Assembly (NCBI GenBank): GCA_009908425.1 | Contig: JAAAPF010000332.1 | Coordinates: 1-53,425, forward strand | Source: Alphaproteobacteria bacterium | Lineage (GTDB): Bacteria > Pseudomonadota > Alphaproteobacteria > Geminicoccales > Geminicoccaceae | DNA: 53,425 nucleotides | Direction of reading: 5' to 3' | Part shown: positions 18,113 to 25,641 of the stretch, piece by piece | Position numbering within the stretch: position 1 is the first letter of the stretch | Layout: each line of letters opens with the position of its first letter | Notes under the pieces: model-generated | Databases searched by the model: none | The model's input: the letters and a program-made list of their open reading frames with translations, nothing else | Told to the model about the DNA's origin: nothing | Translations under genes and position numbers: made by a program

Positions 18113-18892
18113 CGCTTCGACCGCCTGCGGACGGCCGATCACCGCCGCGCGCCAGTTCCCCGCCGCGGCGGCGACCGCCTGCAGGCCCTCGCCGTCGGCG
18201 CTCGACCCGGTGGCATCGGCATCGGCGCCGGCGGGGCGAAGGTGCACGGCGAGCGACCCCGCCGGGGTGGCGAGCACCAGCCCGGCGACGCGCGCGCCCT
18301 CGTAGTAGGTCAAGAACGCTCCCTCGAGCCGTGTCGTGGCGGGCAGCTCGAGCGGCGGCAGCGACGCCACCCCGCGGGCGTCGAACCACGCCGCCACCCG
18401 CGCCGGGTCGTCGCTCACCAGATCGAGTCGGCCGCCGGCCGCCCGCCGCGTGGCCTCCGCGGCGATGGCGGCGTCGAGCCAGGGCGTGGCCGCCGTCTCG
18501 GGTGGCGGCGGCGTCCAAAACGGCACGACGACGGCGATCATCGCCGCCCCGGCGACGGCCACGCCGAGCGGCGACCAGGGCCTGCGCCTGGCGCGGGTGA
18601 CCGGGGCGGGCGCGGCGCGGTCCCGCGCAGCGGTGGCGTTCGACCGCGGCGTGGCGGCGTCCGCCGGCGCCGCCGGGGTCGACGTCGCCGGCGGCGCCAG
18701 CCGGCGCCAGTCGGGGCCTTCGGCCCCGGCGAGCGTCTTCTCCACGCGTTCGGAGAACGCGGTCATGGCGTCGACCTTGGCCCGACAGGCTCGGCAGCTC
18801 TTGAGATGCTGGCGCAGGGCCATGCGTTCGAACCCACTCAGCCGGCCTTCGAGGTTGGCTTCGAGCAGGCGGTCGATCTGACGGCAGTCCAC
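18059..18892 (-). CDS. Anti-sigma-factor-like membrane protein with zinc finger (zf-HC2)
   Basis: The 277-residue product has an N-terminal cytoplasmic zf-HC2 domain with the HxxxCxxC motif in HLKSCRACRAK, typical of zinc-binding anti-sigma factors. A low-complexity Ala/Pro/Arg linker follows, then one membrane helix at about residues 107-125. The ~150-residue periplasmic domain has no motif I recognise. The GTG start follows GGGAGGG. Most such genes sit just after the sigma factor they control, but here the upstream neighbour is a divergent elongation-factor gene and no sigma gene is visible. The C-terminal coding end overlaps rmuC by 54 nt. Confidence 0.75.
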   Translation of the reverse strand: MDCRQIDRLLEANLEGRLSGFERMALRQHLKSCRACRAKVDAMTAFSERVEKTLAGAEGPDWRRLAPPATSTPAAPADAATPRSNATAARDRAAPAPVTRARRRPWSPLGVAVAGAAMIAVVVPFWTPPPPETAATPWLDAAIAAEATRRAAGGRLDLVSDDPARVAAWFDARGVASLPPLELPATTRLEGAFLTYYEGARVAGLVLATPAGSLAVHLRPAGADADATGSSADGEGLQAVAAAAGNWRAAVIGRPQAVEASAVDAWLPVGFAAAPAG

Positions 18893-19092
18893 GGGACCCT
18901 CCCCGTCCGCGGCTCACGCTCCATCAGACACTCCAAAAGGCGAAGGTCCGCAAGGGGCGAGCGTGCTTGCCTGCCCCGAACCGGCGTTGCAGCCTGTCGG
19001 GCCACGCCGCCATCGGCGACCGAGCGCGCCCCGCACGCCCGGCCCGACGGCGCGGCGCGAGGCGGCTGTCAACGAACTCGGGAGGTTGGCCG

Positions 19093-21111
19093 ATGGACGG
19101 ACCGAACCGGACACTCAACGTGGCACTGGTCGGCCCCGCCGGCAGCGGCAAGACGACGCTGCTGGAGAGCCTGGCTTTCGTCGCCGGCGCCGTGCCGCGC
19201 CGCGGCCGCGCCAACGACGGGTTCGTCGTCGGCGACGCCAGCGCCGAGGCCAAGGCGCGGCAGATGACCACCGAGGTCACCGCCGCCCACATCCTGCACG
19301 ACGACGTCGAACTCACCCTCTTGGACACCCCCGGCGCGGTCGAGTTGGCCCAGGAGGGCCGCAACGTGTTGCCGGGGGTCGATCTCGCCATCGTGGTGGT
19401 CGAGCCCGTGGGCGAGCGCATGATCGCCGCCGCGCCGTTTTTGCACCTGCTCGATTCGCTCGACGTCCCGCACGTCGTCTTCATCAACAAGATGGACCGC
19501 TCGGATCAGCGCTACCGCGACCTGTTGGATTCGATCCGGATGGTCAGTGCTCGGCCGGTGGTGCCGCACCAGTACGCCATCGGCCGTGGCGAGAGCCTGG
19601 TCGGCTACGTCGACCTCCTGACCGAGCAGGCCTACCAGTACCAGGCGGGTCAGGCGTCCTCGAAGATCGCGGTGCCGGAGGACTACCGCGAGCGCGAGCA
19701 GCAGGCGCGCGCCGAGATGCTGGAGACCCTCGCCGACTTCGACGACGATCTGCTCGAGGTGCTCCTGGAGGACCAGGAGCCGCCGACCGAGCAGGTCCTG
19801 CGCGATCTGCAGAAGACGCTGGGGGCCGATCAGGTCGTGCCGGTGTTCATGGGCATCGCCGAGCAGGACATGGGCATCCGCCGGCTGCTGGAAGCGCTGG
19901 AGCGCGAGGCGCCGATGGCCGAGGTGGCGGCCGCGCGCGTCGGTCTCGACGGCGACGGCCCGCCGGTCGTCCAGGTGCTCAAGACGGTCCACCAGGCGCA
20001 CGCCGGCAAGCTCTCGCTGGCGCGGGTGTGGCGCGGTCCGGTCAAGGACGGCATGACGGTCGGGGGCAACCGGCTGTCCGGCGTCTTCCGCCTGCTGGGC
20101 GGCGAGCAGAAGAGCGTCGGCGAGGCGCCGACCGGCGCCGTCGTCGGCCTGGGCCGGCTCGACGACGCCGCCACCGGCCAGGCGCTCACCACCCACGGCG
20201 AGGCGCCGGCGTTGCCGACCGCGCCGATCATGGCACCGATGTACGCGCTCGCCATCCGCCCCGAGAATCGTGCGGACGAGGTCAAGCTCTCCGCCGCGCT
20301 CGCCAAGCTCACCGAGGAGGATCCCAGCCTCGTGGTCGAATCCGACCCCGAGCTGCGGCAGACGTTGCTCTGGGGTCAGGGCGACGTCCACGTCAAGCTG
20401 GCGCTGGAGCGGCTGTCCTCGAAATACAAGCTGACCGTCACCGGCACCCGCCCGGCCACCCCCTACCGCGAGACGATCCGCAAGTCGGCCTCGGCCCACG
20501 GTCGCCACAAGAAGCAGTCGGGCGGTCACGGCCAGTTCGGCGACGTCAAGATCGACATCCGCCCGCTGGGCCGCGGCGAAGGGTTCCTGTTCGAGAACCG
20601 GATCGTCGGGGGTGCCGTACCGAAGCAGTACATCCCGGCGGTGGAGGAAGGCGCGCGCGAGTTCTTCCAAAAAGGGCCGCTCGGCTTTCCGGTGGTGGAC
20701 GTCGCGGTGACGCTGACCGACGGCCAGTACCACTCGGTCGACAGCTCCGAGATGGCCTTCAAGATGGCCGTCGCGCTCGCCCTCAAGGACGGCCTGCCGC
20801 GCTGCGGGCCGGTGCTGTTGGAGCCGATCGACGAGGTCACGGTCTCGGTGCCGAGCGAGCACACCTCCAAGGTGCTCCAGTTGGTCACCCAAAAGCGCGG
20901 CCAGATCCTCGGCTTCGAGCCCAAGGCGGACTGGCCGGGCTGGGACGAGGTCCGGGTGCACCTGCCGCACGGCGAGATGACCGACCTGGTGATCAACCTG
21001 CGCTCGCAGACGCAGGGGGTCGGCTTCTTCGAGTGGACGCGCGATCGGCTCGAGGTCGTGCCCGACAAGATCGCCGAGGAGGTCGTCGCCTCGAACCCGG
21101 CCGCGGCCTGA
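19093..21111 (+). CDS. Elongation factor G-like GTPase (divergent paralogue)
   Basis: The 672-residue product has the five-domain layout of EF-G. P-loop GPAGSGKT is at residues 14-21, DTPG at 78-81, NKMD follows, and a normal domain IV carries SGGHGQFGDVKIDIRP and YIPAVEEGAREFFQKGPL. It differs from canonical EF-G in the switches. The RGITI element of switch I is absent (RQMTTEVTAA there), and the catalytic His after DTPG is Ala82. It therefore resembles the EF-G-like paralogues often found next to a regular fusA, not the housekeeping factor. The ATG follows GGGAGGTT. It is divergent from the anti-sigma-like gene, with 200 nt between starts. Confidence 0.9.
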   Translation: MDGPNRTLNVALVGPAGSGKTTLLESLAFVAGAVPRRGRANDGFVVGDASAEAKARQMTTEVTAAHILHDDVELTLLDTPGAVELAQEGRNVLPGVDLAIVVVEPVGERMIAAAPFLHLLDSLDVPHVVFINKMDRSDQRYRDLLDSIRMVSARPVVPHQYAIGRGESLVGYVDLLTEQAYQYQAGQASSKIAVPEDYREREQQARAEMLETLADFDDDLLEVLLEDQEPPTEQVLRDLQKTLGADQVVPVFMGIAEQDMGIRRLLEALEREAPMAEVAAARVGLDGDGPPVVQVLKTVHQAHAGKLSLARVWRGPVKDGMTVGGNRLSGVFRLLGGEQKSVGEAPTGAVVGLGRLDDAATGQALTTHGEAPALPTAPIMAPMYALAIRPENRADEVKLSAALAKLTEEDPSLVVESDPELRQTLLWGQGDVHVKLALERLSSKYKLTVTGTRPATPYRETIRKSASAHGRHKKQSGGHGQFGDVKIDIRPLGRGEGFLFENRIVGGAVPKQYIPAVEEGAREFFQKGPLGFPVVDVAVTLTDGQYHSVDSSEMAFKMAVALALKDGLPRCGPVLLEPIDEVTVSVPSEHTSKVLQLVTQKRGQILGFEPKADWPGWDEVRVHLPHGEMTDLVINLRSQTQGVGFFEWTRDRLEVVPDKIAEEVVASNPAAA

Positions 21112-21125
21112 CGCGGCCGGTGGCC

Positions 21126-21148
21126 ACGGACGCGCCGCCCGCGTCCGT
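21126..21148. terminator. Perfect hairpin between convergent EF-G-like and DUF498 genes
   Basis: A 9-bp perfect stem (ACGGACGCG at 21126-21134 against CGCGTCCGT at 21140-21148) with a 5-nt loop lies in the 63-nt gap between two convergent genes. No T-run follows, but its place and symmetry suit a bidirectional terminator. Confidence 0.5.
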
Positions 21149-21174
21149 CGTCGAGGGCGGCTTGACCCGGCCGC

Positions 21175-21558
21175 TCAGCCCGCCGGCATCGCCACTACCG
21201 CGGCGGCGACGCGCCGACCCTCGGCGACGAGAATGTTGAAGGTCCGGCACGCCGCCGGGGTGTTCATGATCTCGACGCCGATCCCGGCCGCGCGCAGCTC
21301 GCGGCGCAGTTCGGGCGCCGGCGCCGCCAGGGTGGCGCCGGTGCCGAGGATCAGCACGTCGATCTCGCCGGCGAGCGCCGTCAGCGGCTCGCACCCGGCG
21401 GCGTCGATGGTCTGCAGATCGTTGACCGGCCACGGATCGAAGCGCTCGGCGCGGATCAGCATCGAGCCGGTGACCTCGCCGCCGGCGACCTTGAAGGTGC
21501 CGGGGCCGTAGCCCTCGACGGTGAGCCGGTCGCCGGCGCGCAGCGGGTTGATCTCCAC
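21175..21558 (-). CDS. Mth938-like domain protein (DUF498)
   Basis: The 127-residue product belongs to the Mth938/DUF498 family, whose human member NDUFAF3 helps assemble respiratory complex I. Motifs are EGYGPGTFKVAGGEVTGSML near the start, DVLILGTGATLA, and GVEIMNTPAACRTFNILVAEGRRVAAAVVA at the end. The GTG start at 21558 follows GGAGAGGG. It lies 23 nt after secF on the same strand, an arrangement common in alphaproteobacteria, so it is probably co-transcribed with the Sec genes. Confidence 0.9.
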   Translation of the reverse strand: MEINPLRAGDRLTVEGYGPGTFKVAGGEVTGSMLIRAERFDPWPVNDLQTIDAAGCEPLTALAGEIDVLILGTGATLAAPAPELRRELRAAGIGVEIMNTPAACRTFNILVAEGRRVAAAVVAMPAG

Positions 21559-21581
21559 GGACCCTCTCCCGGCTGGTGGGC

Positions 21582-22541
21582 TCAAGTGGCGGGTTCGCCC
21601 TCCGGCGCCTCGGGCGCGCTCTCGCGCCGCAAGTTCAACGCCAGCAGCGCCGGGGTGGCGATGTACAGCGACGAGTAGGTGCCGATCAACACGCCCCAGA
21701 TCAACGCCACGGTAAAGCCGCGGATCGCCCCGCCCGCGATGACGAACAAAGCCACCAGCGCCAACAGCGTCGTCACGCTGGTCACCAGGGTGCGCGACAG
21801 GTTCTCGTTGAGGCTCTTGTTCAACAGCTCGAGCATGGGCAGCCGCTTGTATTTGCGCAGGTTGTCGCGCACCCGGTCGAACACGACGACGGTGTCGTTC
21901 AACGAGTAGCCGACGATCGTCAACAGCGCCGCCACGGTGGCGAGGTTGAACTCCAGCCGCGTCACCGCGAACAGCCCGACGGTCAAGCCGACGTCGTGGG
22001 CCAGGGCCAACACCGCGCAGACCCCGAACTGCCATTCGAAGCGAAACCAGACGTAGACCAGGATGGCGACCAGCGAGAGCGACACCGCCATGATCCCGGC
22101 GGTGAAGAGCTCGTCGGAGACCTTGGGGCCGACGAATTCGGTGCGACGAAAGCTGACCTCCTCGCCGTAGAGCGCGATCAGCCGGTCCTTCACCGTCTCG
22201 ACGGCGAGGGCCTGAGCGTTGGCGTCGGCGTCGGCGTCAGCGGCGCCACGCTGCTGCTCGATCCGGATCAGCACGTCGTTGGGCGAGCCGAACTCCTGCA
22301 GCGCCACCTCGCCGAGCCCGAGACCGCCGAGCTCGGCGCGCAGCTCGCTCAGGTCCACGGGCGCGGGCGTGCGCACCTCCATCACGGTGCCACCGCGGAA
22401 GTCGATGCCGAGGTTGAGCCCGACGGTGAAGGCCAGAACCAACGACAGCACGGCGAGCACCCCGGAGGCGACCGCCGCCGGGCGGCGCCAGCGCAGGAAG
22501 GGAAAGCTCGGCGTCTCGCGAAAGAAACGGATGGTGCGCAA
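21582..22541 (-). CDS. secF: Protein translocase subunit SecF
   Basis: SecF partners SecD and uses the proton gradient to help complete protein export. The 319-residue product has six membrane helices, the NLGIDFRGGTVMEV signature in the first periplasmic loop, and the conserved core VGYSLNDTVVVFDRVRDNL. A polyalanine-aspartate stretch sits in the periplasmic loop (residues ~100-108). The best start I see is the TTG at 22539-22541, as no ATG or GTG fits; its ribosome-binding site is weak. It lies 25 nt downstream of secD. Confidence 0.95.
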   Translation of the reverse strand: MRTIRFFRETPSFPFLRWRRPAAVASGVLAVLSLVLAFTVGLNLGIDFRGGTVMEVRTPAPVDLSELRAELGGLGLGEVALQEFGSPNDVLIRIEQQRGAADADADANAQALAVETVKDRLIALYGEEVSFRRTEFVGPKVSDELFTAGIMAVSLSLVAILVYVWFRFEWQFGVCAVLALAHDVGLTVGLFAVTRLEFNLATVAALLTIVGYSLNDTVVVFDRVRDNLRKYKRLPMLELLNKSLNENLSRTLVTSVTTLLALVALFVIAGGAIRGFTVALIWGVLIGTYSSLYIATPALLALNLRRESAPEAPEGEPAT

Positions 22542-22566
22542 GGCGACTATCCCGCGACGGAGGGGC

Positions 22567-24186
22567 TCAAAGCGGCAACGCCTTCGGGCGGGTGCGCTGA
22601 TACCACAGGCTCACCAGCAGGCGGGTGACCATCAAGGCGGTGAACAGCGAGCTCAAGATCCCGATGGCGAGCGTGACGGCGAAGCCGCGCACCGGCCCGG
22701 AGCCGAACTGAAACAGCAGCACCGCGGCGATCAACGTCGTGACGTTGGCGTCGACGATGGTGCGGATGGCCCCGCGGAAACCGGCGTCGATGGCTCCGAC
22801 CGGCCCGCGGCCGTTCTTGGCCTCCTCGCGGATGCGCTCGAAGATCAAGACGTTGGCGTCCACCGCCATGCCGACGGTCAAGACGATGCCGGCGATGCCG
22901 GGCAGCGTCAGCGTCGCCCCGAGGCTGGAAAGCGCCGCCGCGATCAGGACGAGGTTGACGACGAGCGCGATCACCGCCGCAACGCCGAAGGTGCCGTAAT
23001 AGGCGATCATGAAACCGGCGACGAGGAGCAGACCGACGATGCCGGCGATCTCGCCGGCGGCCACCATGTCGGCGCCGAGGTCGGGGCCGACGGTGCGCTC
23101 CTGGAGCACCGTCAGCGGTGCCGGCAGCGCGCCCGAGCGCAACAGCAGCGCCAGCTCGTTGGCCTCCTGGACGGTGAAGTCGCCGCTGATGACGCCGCTG
23201 CCGCCGGTGATCGGCTCCTGGATGCGCGGGGCCGAGATGACCTCGTCGTCGAGCACGATGGCGAACAGCCGCCCGACGTTCTCGCTCGTGATGTCGGCGA
23301 ACTTGCGCGCCCCCTCGGTGTCGAAGCGGAAGGAGACGACCGGCTGGTTGTCCTGAAAGCTCGCCTGGGCGTCGGTGAGGTTCTCGCCCGAGAGCTCGAC
23401 CCGGCGCCGCAGAACCCACTCGTTCACGGGCTCACCGGCCTCGGTGGTCTCCGCCGACGGCACCACCATCAGCCCGGCCGAGGCGTCGCCGGCGCGCACC
23501 TCCGACGGCGACGTCCCCATGTCGACCATGTGGAAGGTGAGTTGGGCGGTCTGGCCCAACAGGCGCCGGAGCGCCGCCGGATCGCGCTCGCCCGGCACCT
23601 GCAGGAGGATGCGGTCCTCGCCCTGGCGCTGGATCGTCGGCTCGCGGGTGCCGAGCTCGTCGATGCGGCGGCGGACCACCTCGAGCGACTGCTGGACCAC
23701 CGTATCGATCAGGGCGTCGAGGCCCCCCTCGGAGAAGCCGATGCCGACCCGATCGCCCTCGACCTCGACCTCGTACCGGCGCTGATAGTCGAAGCCGCCG
23801 GTCACGGGGTTCACCGAGCCGCGGGGGTTGAGCTCCTCGATTACCTCGAGGGCGGCGTCGCGGTCGGCCGGGTCCACCAGCCGGAAGGTCACCCGCTCAT
23901 CGCGCACGCCGAGCCCGCGATAGCGGATGCGCTCGGTCCTGAGGGCGAGGCGGACGTCGCTCACCAGGGTCTCGAGACGGTCCTCGATCACGGCGTCGAC
24001 ATCGGCTTCCAGCAGCAGATGGGAGCCGCCCTGCAGGTCGAGGCCGAGGTTGATCTGGCCGGAGGGCACCCACGACGGCCAGTCCTCTACGGTGTCTTCG
24101 CCGAAGAAGTTCGGCAGCGTCAGCAGCAGGGCGAGCAGACAGACCGCCCCGACGATCGCGGCGAAGACGTTCGAGACGCGCAGCAC
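22567..24186 (-). CDS. secD: Protein translocase subunit SecD
   Basis: The 539-residue product has the SecD plan: one N-terminal helix, the NLGLDLQGGSHLLLEAD signature, a large periplasmic region (P1 head and base, residues ~35-350), and five C-terminal helices. The last include GMAVDANVLIFERIREE and a RxIxxANxTTL-like RTIVDANVTTLIAAV. The GTG start lies 10 nt after the yajC stop. Together with SecF and YajC it forms the accessory module of the Sec translocon. Confidence 0.96.
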   Translation of the reverse strand: MLRVSNVFAAIVGAVCLLALLLTLPNFFGEDTVEDWPSWVPSGQINLGLDLQGGSHLLLEADVDAVIEDRLETLVSDVRLALRTERIRYRGLGVRDERVTFRLVDPADRDAALEVIEELNPRGSVNPVTGGFDYQRRYEVEVEGDRVGIGFSEGGLDALIDTVVQQSLEVVRRRIDELGTREPTIQRQGEDRILLQVPGERDPAALRRLLGQTAQLTFHMVDMGTSPSEVRAGDASAGLMVVPSAETTEAGEPVNEWVLRRRVELSGENLTDAQASFQDNQPVVSFRFDTEGARKFADITSENVGRLFAIVLDDEVISAPRIQEPITGGSGVISGDFTVQEANELALLLRSGALPAPLTVLQERTVGPDLGADMVAAGEIAGIVGLLLVAGFMIAYYGTFGVAAVIALVVNLVLIAAALSSLGATLTLPGIAGIVLTVGMAVDANVLIFERIREEAKNGRGPVGAIDAGFRGAIRTIVDANVTTLIAAVLLFQFGSGPVRGFAVTLAIGILSSLFTALMVTRLLVSLWYQRTRPKALPL

Positions 24187-24196
24187 GGCGGCGCCT

Positions 24197-24592
24197 TCAG
24201 CGCCCGATCAGACGGTCGAGCAGTCCCTTCTTTTGACCGCCGCCCCGCCCCTGGTCGTTGGCGGGTGAGGCGCTCTGGCTCTGCTCGGCGCGGGTCAGAT
24301 TTTCGCTGACGGTCGGCCGTGCCAGCTTGACCTTGACGTTCTGCGCGATCTCGACTTCGAGCGCATTGTCGTCGATCACCCGCGACACCGTGCCGTAGAT
24401 CCCACCCGAGGTCACGATCTTGTCGCCCTTCTTGGTCGCCTGCACCATCTCGCGATGCTCGCGCATCCGCTTCTGCTGCGGCCGGATCAACAGGAACCAA
24501 AAGACGATGAAGATCAGGATCAGCGGCAGCAACGAGACGAGGAAACTCGGCTCGCCGCCGGCTGCCTGGGCGTAGGCGGGGGAAATCAACAT
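24197..24592 (-). CDS. yajC: Preprotein translocase accessory subunit YajC
   Basis: YajC is a small membrane protein that copurifies with SecDF. The 131-residue product begins MLISPAYAQAAGG, the usual alphaproteobacterial opening, then one membrane helix (LVSLLPLILIFIVFWFLLI), then RPQQKRMREHREM and GDKIVTSGGIYGTV. The C-terminal ~30 residues are polar and variable. The ATG at 24592 was chosen on the basis of this conserved opening. It is first in the yajC-secD-secF operon and is divergent from the DUF815 ATPase gene. Confidence 0.95.
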   Translation of the reverse strand: MLISPAYAQAAGGEPSFLVSLLPLILIFIVFWFLLIRPQQKRMREHREMVQATKKGDKIVTSGGIYGTVSRVIDDNALEVEIAQNVKVKLARPTVSENLTRAEQSQSASPANDQGRGGGQKKGLLDRLIGR

Positions 24593-24704
24593 GGCGGATC
24601 CGGGTCGGCTGGAGCGTGTGTGGCGTATATAGCCGCCGCATCGAGGTTTGCAAACGCCGCCACCGGGGCCTATCAGGCGGGCCCGTTCGACCGCCGAGAC
24701 CGCG

Positions 24705-25574
24705 ATGACCGAGGCCCATCCGCTCGCCCCGCTGCTCGCCCGCATCGCCGCCGCCCTCGAGGCCGACCGGCCACCCCCCGGGTCGCTCGACGTCGCCGCC
24801 GCCGACGCCTTCGTCTGGCAGGCGGAACGCGCCCAGCTGAAGCCGGTGGCGACGGTGCGCGCGCTGCCGCTGGACATCCTGCGGGGGATCGATCACGTCC
24901 GCGACACCCTGGAGGCCAACACGCGGCGCTTCGCCGACGGTCTGCCCGCCAACAACGCGCTGCTGTGGGGGGCGCGCGGCATGGGCAAGAGTTCGTTGGT
25001 GAAGGCGGTGCACGGCGCGCTCGTGGCCGAGCGCCCCGGTGCGCTCGCCCTGGTCGAGATCCATCGCGAAGACCTCGCCGGCCTGCCCGAGCTGTTGGAC
25101 CGCCTGCGGACCGGCCCGCGCCGCTTTTTGCTGTTCTGCGACGACCTCTCCTTCGACGCCGGCGAGAGCAGCTACAAGTCGCTCAAGGCGGTGCTCGAGG
25201 GCGGCCTCGAAGGCAAGCCCGACAACGTCCTGTTCTACGCCACCTCCAACCGCCGCCACCTGATGCCGCGGCCGATCATCGACAACGAGCGCGAGCAGGC
25301 CATCCATCCGGGCGAGGCGGTGGAGGAGAAGGTCTCGCTCTCCGACCGGTTCGGGCTGTGGCTCGGCTTCCACGCCTGCGATCAGGCCACCTTCCTCGAC
25401 ATGGTGCGGGGCTACGCCCGCCATTTCGCGCTGCCGATCGACGGCGACGCGCTCGACCGCGCCGCGCTCGAATGGGCGCAGACGCGCGGCGCCCGCTCGG
25501 GCCGGGTGGCGTGGCAGTTCATCCAGGACCTCGCCGGCCGGCTCGGCCGCGATCTCGCCACACCGCCTCGTTAA
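24705..25574 (+). CDS. ATP-binding protein, DUF815 family
   Basis: This is an AAA-type ATPase of 289 residues. Walker A is GARGMGKS at residues 89-96, and the Walker B-like segment is FLLFCDDLSFDAGESSYKSL. ATSNRRHLMPR follows as a sensor-type region. The family is found across alphaproteobacteria, very often next to yajC, and its role is unknown. The ATG at 24705 is preferred over an in-frame start 19 codons upstream, because upstream residues do not look family-like. The 112-nt gap to yajC must hold both promoters. Confidence 0.9.
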   Translation: MTEAHPLAPLLARIAAALEADRPPPGSLDVAAADAFVWQAERAQLKPVATVRALPLDILRGIDHVRDTLEANTRRFADGLPANNALLWGARGMGKSSLVKAVHGALVAERPGALALVEIHREDLAGLPELLDRLRTGPRRFLLFCDDLSFDAGESSYKSLKAVLEGGLEGKPDNVLFYATSNRRHLMPRPIIDNEREQAIHPGEAVEEKVSLSDRFGLWLGFHACDQATFLDMVRGYARHFALPIDGDALDRAALEWAQTRGARSGRVAWQFIQDLAGRLGRDLATPPR

Positions 25575-25641
25575 CGGGCTCTTGAGGGCGGCCGTTTAGG
25601 CTGGCGGAGCATTCGCTCGCCAGCATCGACGAGGTCGCCCC

